The translations under genes and the position numbers were made by a program. This document shows, in pieces, positions 18,138 through 25,074 of a stretch of DNA of 46,128 bases. Numbering within the stretch: position 1 is the stretch's first letter; the number at the start of each line of letters is the position of its first letter. Under the pieces are notes generated by a model. That model was not told where the DNA came from. It ran no database searches and worked only from the letters and a program-made list of their open reading frames with translations. Source of the stretch: Treponema sp. (GTDB taxonomy: Bacteria > Spirochaetota > Spirochaetia > Treponematales > Breznakiellaceae); NCBI GenBank assembly GCA_031256035.1, contig JAIRRJ010000010.1:1-46128 (forward strand). The letters run 5' to 3'.

Positions 18138-19178
18138 TTATCCTAATTTTGCAGCGCGCCGCAGGCGGTCGTTAATTGCCTCTCCAAGCCCTTCCAATGG
18201 GACAAGTTGGGCGAAAATTCGTGAAATTTTAAGGGAATCCAGCTCATGGAGGGTTTCAAAGAGGCGGGAGGCGGCTTCCAGAGTGTTCCCTGATGGGGAA
18301 AGTACCCTGATAACAGCTTTAGCGGACGGTCTTGGGGACAGAGATTCAAACCAAGTGTTCCGGGAAGGGCTGTCAAAAAAGAGAAAGGCGTCTCCCGGCT
18401 TCCATGGCAGGTTGAAAATGTCATTTTCTGAGAAAACCGACAGAGGCGTGCGGGGAGCATAGTGGCTTTTTAGCTGCCCGGGGGAGATAAATCCGCTTTT
18501 TGGAGTATTTTTCGCGTCTTCCGCCGTAAAAAAGCCGTCCTGCACAGAGCCGATCAATTCTTCGATTTTTTCTTTCGGTGTACCGCCGGGTCTTAAAATC
18601 TTTATTTTTTCACTTGTCATATCCAGTACGGTGGATTCAACGCCGATCCGGGCAGGGCCGCCGTCCAGGATCATATCGGCTTTTTCACCAAGGCCATCCC
18701 GCACATGCTCTGCCCTTGTGGGGCTTAACGCCCCGAAAGGATTGGCGCTGGGAGCCGCCACCGCCCCTCCGGCAAGAGAGATAAGTTCAACGGCAGCCAC
18801 AAGACCGGGAAGCCGGAATGCGGCAGTGGACAGCCCTGCGGTGGCAATGCCGGGAATTTTTTCACTTTTGGGCAAAACAAGAGAGAGAGGGCCTGGCCAA
18901 AGATTTTCTGCAAGCAGAAAAAGTTTACGCCGGGTTTCACTGTTAAGAAGGGAAAGATTTGCCGCATCCTCAAGCGTCCCGGAAGAGGCGATGTGGATAA
19001 TGAGGGGATCAAAGCGTGGACGACCCTTGGCTTCAAATATCCTTGCAAGGGCTGCGGGATTGTAAGCGTCCGCGCCGAGACCATAGACGGTTTCGGTCGG
19101 AAATGCCACAAGTCCGCCTGAACGCAAAACCTCCGCCGCCCGCTTGAGGGATTCGGGGGAAACTGAAAGGAATTCCAT
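18138..19178 (-). CDS. tsaC: threonylcarbamoyl-AMP synthase, full-length Sua5 type
   Basis: 346 residues. The TsaC/YrdC domain (1-205) has GGLVAFPTETVYGLGADA, KGRPRFDPLIIHI, LWPGPLSLVLP and the APSANPFGALSPTRAEHV motif. A Sua5 C-terminal domain follows (SPGQLKSHYAPRTPLSVF). The enzyme makes threonylcarbamoyl-AMP from threonine, bicarbonate and ATP for the t6A modification of tRNAs reading ANN codons. It is first in the block leading to nrdJ. A second, divergent YrdC protein occurs at 42969. No clear ribosome binding site is seen before the ATG. Confidence 0.95.
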   Translation of the reverse strand: MEFLSVSPESLKRAAEVLRSGGLVAFPTETVYGLGADAYNPAALARIFEAKGRPRFDPLIIHIASSGTLEDAANLSLLNSETRRKLFLLAENLWPGPLSLVLPKSEKIPGIATAGLSTAAFRLPGLVAAVELISLAGGAVAAPSANPFGALSPTRAEHVRDGLGEKADMILDGGPARIGVESTVLDMTSEKIKILRPGGTPKEKIEELIGSVQDGFFTAEDAKNTPKSGFISPGQLKSHYAPRTPLSVFSENDIFNLPWKPGDAFLFFDSPSRNTWFESLSPRPSAKAVIRVLSPSGNTLEAASRLFETLHELDSLKISRIFAQLVPLEGLGEAINDRLRRAAKLG

Positions 19179-19295
19179 CCGCTAAAGGATACTATGGGTA
19201 ATTAGCACTGAATAGTAGGCAGTACAATGCTTCGATGTGTGTTATCAGTTGTGTTATCAATTTTTGAAAAAAACTGGGCGTATGAGATTTTATGC

Positions 19296-20495
19296 TTAAA
19301 TCTCAAAGTCGGTCAGATCGGTAATTTGCGCCGTTTCTACATTCAGTACTTTTAGATTAAACCGGCGAAGGCTTTTTTCTCCGCTAATCCAACAGAGCAC
19401 CATATATTTAACGCCAAGCTGATGGCCTATCGATACGGCTGTATCATCACTCACATTTCCGGTCAATTGGAATTGCTGTTCAGCATCAATCAATGATTGA
19501 TTAAAACGGTCAACTACCTGTAACTTTCCCGCTTGAACAACGATCTTGGTCAGTTGTTCCACAACATAATCAAGCATATTGTGTTCAGCGGCGCTTGTTT
19601 TCATAATCGTAATATTTGCTCCTAACGGCAGTTTTGAATTGAGCGCGTTATTCGCATTTCTGACCGCTTTGTCAGCCAATCCGCTTGTATCGCTGAAAAG
19701 CTGAGCCAATCTATCACGGGCGGCAATATCACTTGCGATAGACTCCCTTAAAATGCCGGCATTTGTCATGGCGGCAACGCTGCCGTATTCGCCGCTGATT
19801 TCATCAAATTGCCTTATAGCCTCCTCATAATTGTTGTTCTTGACAAGAGCCAGAGCCGTCTTCATCCTCTGTTTCAAATCTTTATCTTTTGATGTCTCAT
19901 TCATTAATCTGCGGCTCGTGCTGACTATAGTCGGAACGATGTCTTGCTGCAAGGTTCGCATTTGAGAATCAACAATTCTCTTTGCAAGCGTCAGCGTATC
20001 GGTAACAGCAGCAGCCGATTCCGTACTGGAAGCGCCGTTTGAACCCTGTTTATTTACGGTCCCAACCGGCATATCAGTCCTTGTGCTAATGATGTTATAC
20101 ATAAATGTCAAAGAAACATCACGGCTATAAGTGATTTGGGTATAGGTATTCCCCTCTTTATCTGTTTTCTCTTTACTCGCCTTCGAATCTGTAGATACGA
20201 TACTCCTAATCTCGCCGGTAAACACGCCGTCCGCATTCGGATCGGTAGGTGCTACAATGGTAAACTTTCCAGCCGCCGTAATTAACTGCATCGCTTTGTC
20301 TGTCATATACTGAGTAAGCTGCGCGCCGACAGAACCGCCAACCCCGCTTTTATCTTCAAACGGCTTGACAGCCAAACGCTGTATGTTGCTTGTATCTATT
20401 GTAGGCGGCCTTACCGACTTGATAGGCACGTATGTGGCGCATCCTGCCAGACATAAAGCTAACACTAGCGCAAAAATTTTTGTGATGGTCTTCAT
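19296..20495 (-). CDS. CsgG/LpoB-like spirochaetal lipoprotein
   Basis: 399 residues with a textbook lipoprotein signal (MKTITKIFALVLALCLAGC, lipobox LAGC). The N-terminal third reads IQRLAVKPFEDKSGVGGSVGAQLTQYM, the curli-secretion/penicillin-binding-protein-activator fold seen in CsgG- and LpoB-like lipoproteins. A helical middle includes a TPR-like stretch (ALALVKNNNYEEAIRQFDEISGEYG). The C-terminus repeats the CsgG-like theme (VVEQLTKIVVQAGKLQVVDR ... SIGHQLGVKYMVLCWISGE). A clear AAGGAG site precedes the ATG. Function is unknown; many such proteins sit in spirochaete envelopes. It is not close to the PBP1A gene, so an LpoB role is only possible. Confidence 0.8.
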   Translation of the reverse strand: MKTITKIFALVLALCLAGCATYVPIKSVRPPTIDTSNIQRLAVKPFEDKSGVGGSVGAQLTQYMTDKAMQLITAAGKFTIVAPTDPNADGVFTGEIRSIVSTDSKASKEKTDKEGNTYTQITYSRDVSLTFMYNIISTRTDMPVGTVNKQGSNGASSTESAAAVTDTLTLAKRIVDSQMRTLQQDIVPTIVSTSRRLMNETSKDKDLKQRMKTALALVKNNNYEEAIRQFDEISGEYGSVAAMTNAGILRESIASDIAARDRLAQLFSDTSGLADKAVRNANNALNSKLPLGANITIMKTSAAEHNMLDYVVEQLTKIVVQAGKLQVVDRFNQSLIDAEQQFQLTGNVSDDTAVSIGHQLGVKYMVLCWISGEKSLRRFNLKVLNVETAQITDLTDFEI

Positions 20496-20679
20496 TGGAT
20501 TCTCCTTTTGTTAATTGTCTGTCCAAAATGATATTTCTATTTTTTATATTGTTCTATGTAATTAACTATAGCTGCTTTAATTTCAAATTCATATGTTGAT
20601 TCTAGAGATATCAGTAAAAATTGTCAAGGAAATGTCCTTTAAGCGAAGCGGCAGCGTATCACGCCTTTTGCCGGCGCCG

Positions 20680-20955
20680 TTACCCCTGCGTTTGTCTTCC
20701 TTCACGAATCTCTTTCATTGCCTCATTAATTTCCTGCGCAAATCCTTGAAATAATTCCTGATGATACTCTCCGGCATACAAGCATCCCTGGATTTTGCCA
20801 TCATCTCCCTCTTGTAATTCCAGAAGTTTGAAATCCTGTGGAAGATGGGGCACAGTAACTGCAATGTAAAGTTCACAGTTGTTGATTGTTTTTGGGCAAA
20901 TAACAAAGTATTCCTTGTCATCCCACCCTACTATATGTCCTTTTATATCTGTCAT
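20680..20955 (-). CDS. 91-residue protein of unknown function next to a HicB-like gene
   Basis: A small acidic protein (MTDIKGHIVGWDDKEYFVIC ... GEYHQELFQGFAQEINEAMKEI) with a beta-rich start and a helical end. I recognise no family. It starts 28 nt after the stop of the HicB-like gene and has no evident ribosome binding site, so translation may depend on coupling. It is not a HicA toxin: the short dsRBD-like HicA with its catalytic Gly-Ser-His motif is not there. It could be an unrelated partner of the HicB-like protein or a stand-alone gene. Confidence 0.55.
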   Translation of the reverse strand: MTDIKGHIVGWDDKEYFVICPKTINNCELYIAVTVPHLPQDFKLLELQEGDDGKIQGCLYAGEYHQELFQGFAQEINEAMKEIREGRQTQG

Positions 20956-20983
20956 ATTTATCGTAGTTCGAATCTATGCTTTC

Positions 20984-21214
20984 TCAAATCGCTATTTCAA
21001 ATTCTGAAAATATTTTGGTTTTCGACAGCAGAATTTCTTCGATATCATCTTTTCTCAACTCTTCCCTTACAGTTATTTCTACCAATTCCTTAAGATTATT
21101 ATATGCTTGCTCATAAGTATCGCCCTGCGTAAAGCAGCCCCTGATCTCAGGACAAATTGCAAAGTAGGCGCCATTGCTTTGTTCTGAACATACCATTGAT
21201 AATTTTGCGTTCAT
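20984..21214 (-). CDS. hicB: HicB-like antitoxin-fold protein
   Basis: 76 residues with the HicB core: an N-terminal strand then NGAYFAICPEIRGCFTQGDTYEQAYNNLKELVEITVREEL. HicB proteins have a partial RNase H-like fold and neutralise the HicA mRNA interferase. No DNA-binding helix-turn-helix or ribbon-helix-helix extension is visible at the C-terminus. A strong AAAGGAG site lies 7 nt before the ATG. No HicA is seen on either side, so it is an orphan or works with the 91-residue neighbour. Confidence 0.75.
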   Translation of the reverse strand: MNAKLSMVCSEQSNGAYFAICPEIRGCFTQGDTYEQAYNNLKELVEITVREELRKDDIEEILLSKTKIFSEFEIAI

Positions 21215-21250
21215 AGAAAATCTCCTTTCTATCGCTTCAAATAATCATAA

Positions 21251-21259
21251 ATCATAGCA
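21251..21259 (-). promoter_or_regulatory. candidate extended -10 promoter for the HicB-like gene
   Basis: Minus strand TGCTATGAT, an extended -10 motif, ends 36 nt before the ATG at 21214. No convincing -35 was found at the proper distance. Confidence 0.3.
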
Positions 21260-21307
21260 CTAGAAAGAGGATATATAAAATGTTCAAAAACTGCCCGCAA
21301 TCCCCTG

Positions 21308-21985
21308 CTAAAACCTTCGTATTGCACGAACTTGGTACCTTTCGTTAGGAGGAGACCATGCCGCATTAATACTTTTCTCTGAACCATCAGAGAAATCAAG
21401 AAAATATACATAAACATACATGACAGAGGATGACCAATAATTAGCAGATTTAAGGTCAGCAAGTCCTTGCAAGTACAAATTATTATACATATAAAGTAAT
21501 TCATCAAGGCTTGGTAAATACCAATCATTGAAACCACTTACTGTGAGTTCATTACAAAGCCAAGCTGCAGAATTAATGCCACCGCCTTCTCTTTTAAACA
21601 CAACAATGAATTTATTCGTGTTTTCTTTACCATCTCCAACTTTTCGATTCCCTTCCACTGCCTGCCAATTACTGAATGTTATTGCAGCTGTACGCTCTGT
21701 TGTTACCGGAGCTGCCTCCAGATACCTCCATCCGCCTGAGTTGTTTCCCTTGTCGTAGAAGACAATACCCCCAGCAGGCCCTTTATCACCGATCTTATAC
21801 GTGGGAGCAGGAGGAGTTGCTGGCGCAGGAGCCGTAACCGGGGCAGAGTACTGTGCAGAAGTTGACATCGGAGCTTGCGCAGTTAAAGCTCTCGGCGCGG
21901 CAGCCGTCGCCGCTGTTTTGCCGCCGGTAAGCAATGCCGCCATGATAGTATCGTTTATGATATTTGCCCGGTACTGAACATCCAC
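21308..21985 (-). CDS. DUF1566 (Lcl-type) domain protein, probably the 3' half of a frameshifted lipoprotein gene
   Basis: A 225-residue frame opening with GTG and no signal peptide. After an Ala/Pro/Thr-rich linker it carries the DUF1566/Lcl C-terminal domain: YKIGDKGPAGGIVFYDKGNN, GWRYLEAAP, then FNDWYLPSLDELLYMYNNL, YWSSSVMY and the end YQVRAIRRF. These domains resemble C-type-lectin-like folds in surface proteins. Its frame reads upstream as TKRLVDVQYRANIIND, which continues the CsgG-like sequence of the preceding gene in another frame, so it was probably one lipoprotein. Independent translation from the GTG would leave it cytoplasmic. Confidence 0.7.
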   Translation of the reverse strand: MDVQYRANIINDTIMAALLTGGKTAATAAAPRALTAQAPMSTSAQYSAPVTAPAPATPPAPTYKIGDKGPAGGIVFYDKGNNSGGWRYLEAAPVTTERTAAITFSNWQAVEGNRKVGDGKENTNKFIVVFKREGGGINSAAWLCNELTVSGFNDWYLPSLDELLYMYNNLYLQGLADLKSANYWSSSVMYVYVYFLDFSDGSEKSINAAWSPPNERYQVRAIRRF

Positions 21986-22428
21986 GAGGCGTTTTGTACG
22001 TTCAGCACACGAATCGCGATCCGGTAAAACCCGCCCATGTCGGTAAGGGAACCGGATATAATTAACTGCGCACCCAACATACGCCCCAACGCCTGCATGG
22101 AATCATCCCCCACTTCACCGGAAAATTGAAAGTCAAATTCACTGCGGATAAGGTCTATTTCCTTGCGATCAACAACAATAAGTTTCCGGCTTTCCACAAG
22201 GTTTGCCGAAAGTTCGTCCAGCGCGTAGCCGGAAAACTTGTCATGAGGAGAGTTAAAATTGAGCGGGGCAATTTTTGCCCCCGCCGGAATCCTTTCATCT
22301 ATACGGTCGGCGGCTTCTTTAAGCGCCTGATCCAGCGTCATGCCATCGGAACTTGCCGGTTTTGCTCCACCGGCACAACCCATAACGAACATAATAATGG
22401 GGATAAGTGCAAAAACTGCTTTTTTCAT
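21955..22428 (-). CDS. CsgG-like lipoprotein, probably truncated by a frameshift
   Basis: 157 residues with a lipoprotein signal (MKKAVFALIPIIMFVMGC) and an AGGAG ribosome binding site 5 nt before the ATG. The mature part is a CsgG/FlgO-like domain: AKIAPLNFNSPHDKFSGYALDEL, LVESRKLIVVDRKEIDLIRSE, MQALGRMLGAQLIISGSL and YRIAIRVLNVQ. At NVQNASWMFSTGQIS the reading frame leaves the expected sequence and stops, while the minus-1 frame continues the domain (LVDVQYRANIIND) into DUF1566. Most likely one ancestral fused lipoprotein gene from 22428 to 21308 with a one-base loss near 21985-22003, or a sequencing error. Confidence 0.75.
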   Translation of the reverse strand: MKKAVFALIPIIMFVMGCAGGAKPASSDGMTLDQALKEAADRIDERIPAGAKIAPLNFNSPHDKFSGYALDELSANLVESRKLIVVDRKEIDLIRSEFDFQFSGEVGDDSMQALGRMLGAQLIISGSLTDMGGFYRIAIRVLNVQNASWMFSTGQIS

Positions 22429-22499
22429 AAAAACTCCTGTATGTGAGTAAATCTGTTGGCTATGTTAGAATTTTGGTGTATTTTAGTTAATGGGGCGCA

Positions 22500-22557
22500 T
22501 TGCCTCATAAATAATCTAGCCGAAAAGGGTGTTTGCCTCAAAAGATAAAAATTAGCC
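22500..22557. repeat. imperfect direct repeat in the gap before brnT
   Basis: TTGCCTCATAAATAATCTAGCC (22500-22521, shown broken into TTGCCTCATAAA and TAATCTAGCC) is repeated with changes at 22533-22557 (TTGCCTCA...AAAATTAGCC). A separate 6-bp inverted repeat (GTTCCT 22570-22575, AGGAAC 22587-22592) follows. Function unknown. Confidence 0.35.
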
Positions 22558-22675
22558 CAATTTTCACTGGTTCCTGTCGGAGTTGGAGGAACAAATTATT
22601 GATTAAAAAAAGAATGATAAGACTTGATTAGGCACTTGTTGCATTTGCAAATAATCTCTTGGAAAGTAATTAGCA

Positions 22676-22707
22676 TTGACATTATAATGATAATATAATT
22701 ATAATGT
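22676..22707 (+). promoter_or_regulatory. brnTA promoter with overlapping palindromic operator
   Basis: TTGACA (22676-22681), 18-nt spacer and TATAAT (22700-22705) form a consensus sigma70 promoter, with only 6 nt to the brnT ATG. A perfect inverted repeat, ACATTATAAT (22679-22688) and ATTATAATGT (22698-22707) around a 9-bp spacer, covers the spacer, the end of the -35 and all of the -10. Bound protein would block polymerase. BrnA antitoxins are known to autorepress brnTA, so BrnA is the likely ligand. Confidence 0.7.
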
Positions 22708-22711
22708 ATAT

Positions 22712-22987
22712 ATGAGAATAATTTGGGATGAAGCTAAAAATAAGGAAAACATACGAAAACACAAAGTTTCATTTGAAGAGGCTCAGACAGTATTTCATGA
22801 TCCTAAAGGTAAACTTATTGCGGATCCCGATCATTCTATCGAAGAAGACAGGTTCATTATTTTAGGATTGAGTAATATGTTACATCTGCTGGTTGTATGT
22901 CATTGTTACAGAGAAAATAATGAAACTATAAGAATAATTTCAGCCAGAAAAGCAACAAAAACTGAATCAAAATATTATGGAGGGTAA
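22712..22987 (+). CDS. brnT: BrnT-family toxin
   Basis: 91 residues that follow the BrnT pattern closely: IIWDEAKNKENIRKHKVSFEEAQTVF, then HDP, DPDHSIEEDRFIILGLS and the C-terminal TIRIISARKATKTESKYY. BrnT is a RelE-fold ribonuclease toxin of type II systems; the conserved K, R and Y residues of the end are present. The start codon lies 6 nt after the -10, with no Shine-Dalgarno site, so the mRNA may be leaderless. The gene ends 5 nt before the brnA ATG. Confidence 0.9.
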   Translation: MRIIWDEAKNKENIRKHKVSFEEAQTVFHDPKGKLIADPDHSIEEDRFIILGLSNMLHLLVVCHCYRENNETIRIISARKATKTESKYYGG

Positions 22988-22991
22988 CAAC

Positions 22992-23201
22992 ATGAGAAAA
23001 GAGTACGATTTTTCTACGGCGAAACCTAATCCGTATATAAAAAAATTACGGAAGCAAATCTCAATACGCATAGATACGGACACAATTGATTATTTCAAAA
23101 GAAAAGCAGAAGAAACAGGAATCGCATATCAAAACTTAATCAACTTGTATTTGTCCGATTGTGCTGTGCATTCCCGAAATGTAAATATTGTATGGAAATA
23201 G
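22992..23201 (+). CDS. brnA: BrnA-type antitoxin (ribbon-helix-helix)
   Basis: 69 residues from the ATG at 22992, preceded by GGAGGG 8 nt upstream inside the brnT end; the frame extends 5 codons upstream to 22977 but that start lacks support. The C-terminal half (RKQISIRIDTDTIDYFKRKA, then GIAYQNLINLYLSDC) is the ribbon-helix-helix DNA-binding fold of BrnA/COG3514 proteins. It should neutralise BrnT and repress the promoter through the palindrome at 22679-22707. The N-terminal DFSTAKPNPYIKKL is the toxin-binding part by analogy. Confidence 0.85.
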   Translation: MRKEYDFSTAKPNPYIKKLRKQISIRIDTDTIDYFKRKAEETGIAYQNLINLYLSDCAVHSRNVNIVWK

Positions 23202-23227
23202 ATACGTTTTCCACCGCCTTGACACCC

Positions 23228-23884
23228 CTACCATTCGCGAGGCATGAATCCTTCGGGGATGGTAATTTTTACCGTGTCGCCGGTTTGTTCTATGACATAA
23301 AAGCCTTTTTCGTGCGCATAGTCCCGTACCGAATCGAGCATTATTGCGCCGGCTACCGCACCCCGGAATTTGCGTGTATCGTTACGGGCATCTGCGCGGC
23401 GGCGGAGAATATCTATCCGGTTAATATGAGCATCTACATCTTTTGGGAGCGGCTTTGCTTTGATCTCAACCACCATGATCGTGTCGCCGTTTTCCAGAAT
23501 TAAGTCAACTTCTGCGATTGTTTTTCCCGACGTATCCTTGATTATCCTTCCAGCCAATGTTTCTTCAAAGGTAAAGCCCAGCTCATTGAATTTTTCCTGA
23601 ATACTGGGAGCGACAAGGTGTTCGGCAAGTTCGCCAAACCGGTTGCCCAACTCGCCTATGCGCCGGTCGGTCTCTGCCATACGCCTGGCGGTTTCTTTCA
23701 TTTGCCGGTCTGTTTCTTTGATTTGCTCCTTGAGCTCCTCCATCTCACGGTCTGCTTTTAACTGCCGCCTGTCTGCTTCCAGCTTCCGCTGATTGGATTC
23801 TTCAGATGTTTTTCTGAGCCATTCCCATGCCTGTTCAGGTGTCCAGCCCTGCTGGTGATTCGGAAGTGCCGCTGTTGTTTCCAT
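23228..23884 (-). CDS. coiled-coil PD-(D/E)XK nuclease-like protein (DUF3782-like)
   Basis: 218 residues from the ATG at 23884, with GGAGAG just upstream; a GTG at 23896 is also possible. Residues about 25-85 are a strongly charged coiled coil with heptad-like repeats (EELKEQIKETDRQMKETARR). The C-terminal part has the nuclease-like core AEVDLILENGDTIMVVEIKAK, with the D and E-x-K residues of the PD-(D/E)XK fold, and ends in VKITIPEGF. Such proteins are common in spirochaetes and cyanobacteria, often in many copies; no cleavage activity is established. It converges with brnTA. Confidence 0.75.
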   Translation of the reverse strand: METTAALPNHQQGWTPEQAWEWLRKTSEESNQRKLEADRRQLKADREMEELKEQIKETDRQMKETARRMAETDRRIGELGNRFGELAEHLVAPSIQEKFNELGFTFEETLAGRIIKDTSGKTIAEVDLILENGDTIMVVEIKAKPLPKDVDAHINRIDILRRRADARNDTRKFRGAVAGAIMLDSVRDYAHEKGFYVIEQTGDTVKITIPEGFMPREW

Positions 23885-23934
23885 TTTTCTCTCCACAAAA
23901 AAGTATAATTTAGTATGTACTGTCCGTCCACACT

Positions 23935-24003
23935 AACAGCTTCAAAGTTTTTTTGAACTGTTACTTATTATATGGCGCGAGCATGTATCGTACCTTTGGT
24001 ACG
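23935..24003. promoter_or_regulatory. two short inverted repeats in the divergent gap before potA
   Basis: AACAGCTTCAAA (23935-23946) pairs with TTTGAACTGTT (23952-23962) apart from one bulged C. CGTACC (23989-23994), loop TTT and GGTACG (23998-24003) form a perfect 6-bp hairpin. They lie upstream of the potA promoter and could be operator sites or RNA hairpins. No T-run follows. Confidence 0.35.
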
Positions 24004-24046
24004 CACGCTTTAGTCAGAGGATAAAAATGCGGGTTTAACGGCTCGC

Positions 24047-24075
24047 TTGACACCTCCTTTGAGCCTCACTACACT
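24047..24075 (+). promoter_or_regulatory. sigma70-type promoter of potABC, predicted leaderless start
   Basis: TTGACA (24047-24052), 17-nt spacer and TACACT (24070-24075), then 6 nt (acaaaa) to the GTG at 24082. The stretch before the GTG has no Shine-Dalgarno site. Confidence 0.5.
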
Positions 24076-24081
24076 ACAAAA

Positions 24082-25074
24082 GTGGGTGATGGGGAACTTC
24101 TGCGCCTCGCAGGAATTAAAAAAAACTTTGGCAACGTGGAAGTCCTGCGGGGCCTTGACCTTTGCGCCGGACGCGGGGAATTTATCACTCTTTTGGGATC
24201 ATCCGGCTGCGGCAAAACCACTACGTTGAGAATTATCGCAGGTCTTGAAAGCGCCGATTCGGGGCAGGTCTTCATTGACGGAAAGGATGTGAGCGCTCTG
24301 GAGCCGGACAAACGCGGCGTGAACATGGTTTTTCAGAATTACGCCCTCTTCCCGCACATGAATGTCGAACAGAATACCGGTTATAGCCTGAAGCTGAAAG
24401 GAACGCCCAGAGCGAAAATAAAAGAAGCTGTCGCGGAAGTTCTCGCGCTGGTAAGGCTTTCGGGCTTCGAGAAAAGGAAACCGGATGAGCTTTCAGGCGG
24501 CCAGAGGCAGCGTGTGGCAGTCGCAAGAGCGGTGATTAACCAGCCAAAGGTGCTGCTTTTGGATGAGCCGCTTGGCGCGCTTGATTTGCAGCTCCGCCGC
24601 CAGATGCAGATTGAATTAAAGCGGCTGCAAAAACAGCTTGGCATAACCTTTATCTATATTACCCACGATCAGGAAGAAGCGCTCACCATGTCGGACAGGA
24701 TTGCCGTTATGCGAAACGGGGTCATCGAACAGATCGGCAGCGCGGCGGAAATCTACACCAGCCCCAGGACTGCGTTTGTGGCAAAATTTGTCGGAAACGC
24801 GAATCTGCTTACCGGCAGCAACGGAGAATGTTTTGCGGTGCGGGAAGAGAATACAATACTTACTCCCGCCGGCGCGGCGGATTCGCCGCTTGGCGTTGCC
24901 GCCGTAGTTACAGGCAAGCACTTTACCGGCGGACTTTTGCGCATCAGTGCACGGCTGAAAACAGGGGAAGAAATATGCGCTTCCGTTCAGGGTATAGATG
25001 CCCCGTTTGAAGAAGGCGATGATGTGATTGTAAGCTGGCGCCGCGCAAATGCGGTAATGGTAGATCGTGAATGA
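24082..25074 (+). CDS. potA: spermidine/putrescine-type ABC transporter ATP-binding protein
   Basis: 330 residues. Walker A GSSGCGKTT, Q-loop MVFQNYALFPHM, ABC signature LSGGQRQRVAVARA, Walker B VLLLDEP and the H-loop TFIYITHDQEEAL are all intact. A C-terminal TOBE-type domain (residues about 240-330) is expected for PotA/CysA-like ATPases. It powers uptake through the two permeases that follow. GTG 24082 is the only plausible start; an in-frame TAA lies at 24022. The predicted promoter ends 6 nt upstream. The gene overlaps potB by 4 bp. Polyamines are the likely substrate by permease similarity, but related carriers take other small cations. Confidence 0.92.
   Translation: MGDGELLRLAGIKKNFGNVEVLRGLDLCAGRGEFITLLGSSGCGKTTTLRIIAGLESADSGQVFIDGKDVSALEPDKRGVNMVFQNYALFPHMNVEQNTGYSLKLKGTPRAKIKEAVAEVLALVRLSGFEKRKPDELSGGQRQRVAVARAVINQPKVLLLDEPLGALDLQLRRQMQIELKRLQKQLGITFIYITHDQEEALTMSDRIAVMRNGVIEQIGSAAEIYTSPRTAFVAKFVGNANLLTGSNGECFAVREENTILTPAGAADSPLGVAAVVTGKHFTGGLLRISARLKTGEEICASVQGIDAPFEEGDDVIVSWRRANAVMVDRE

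Noticed and set aside
21985..22003. Programmed minus-1 frameshift joining the CsgG-like and DUF1566 frames
   Set aside because: The shift needed is minus 1, but there is no X-XXY-YYZ slippery heptamer (only ACAAAAC) and no downstream stem was found; mutation or sequencing error is simpler.
22631..22642. GGCACTTGTTGC resembling a sigma54 promoter upstream of brnT
   Set aside because: GG and GC are 8 nt apart instead of 10, and a consensus sigma70 promoter lies just downstream.
23989..24003. CGTACC-TTT-GGTACG hairpin as a terminator
   Set aside because: No T-run follows and it lies between divergent genes, so no transcript is expected to end there.
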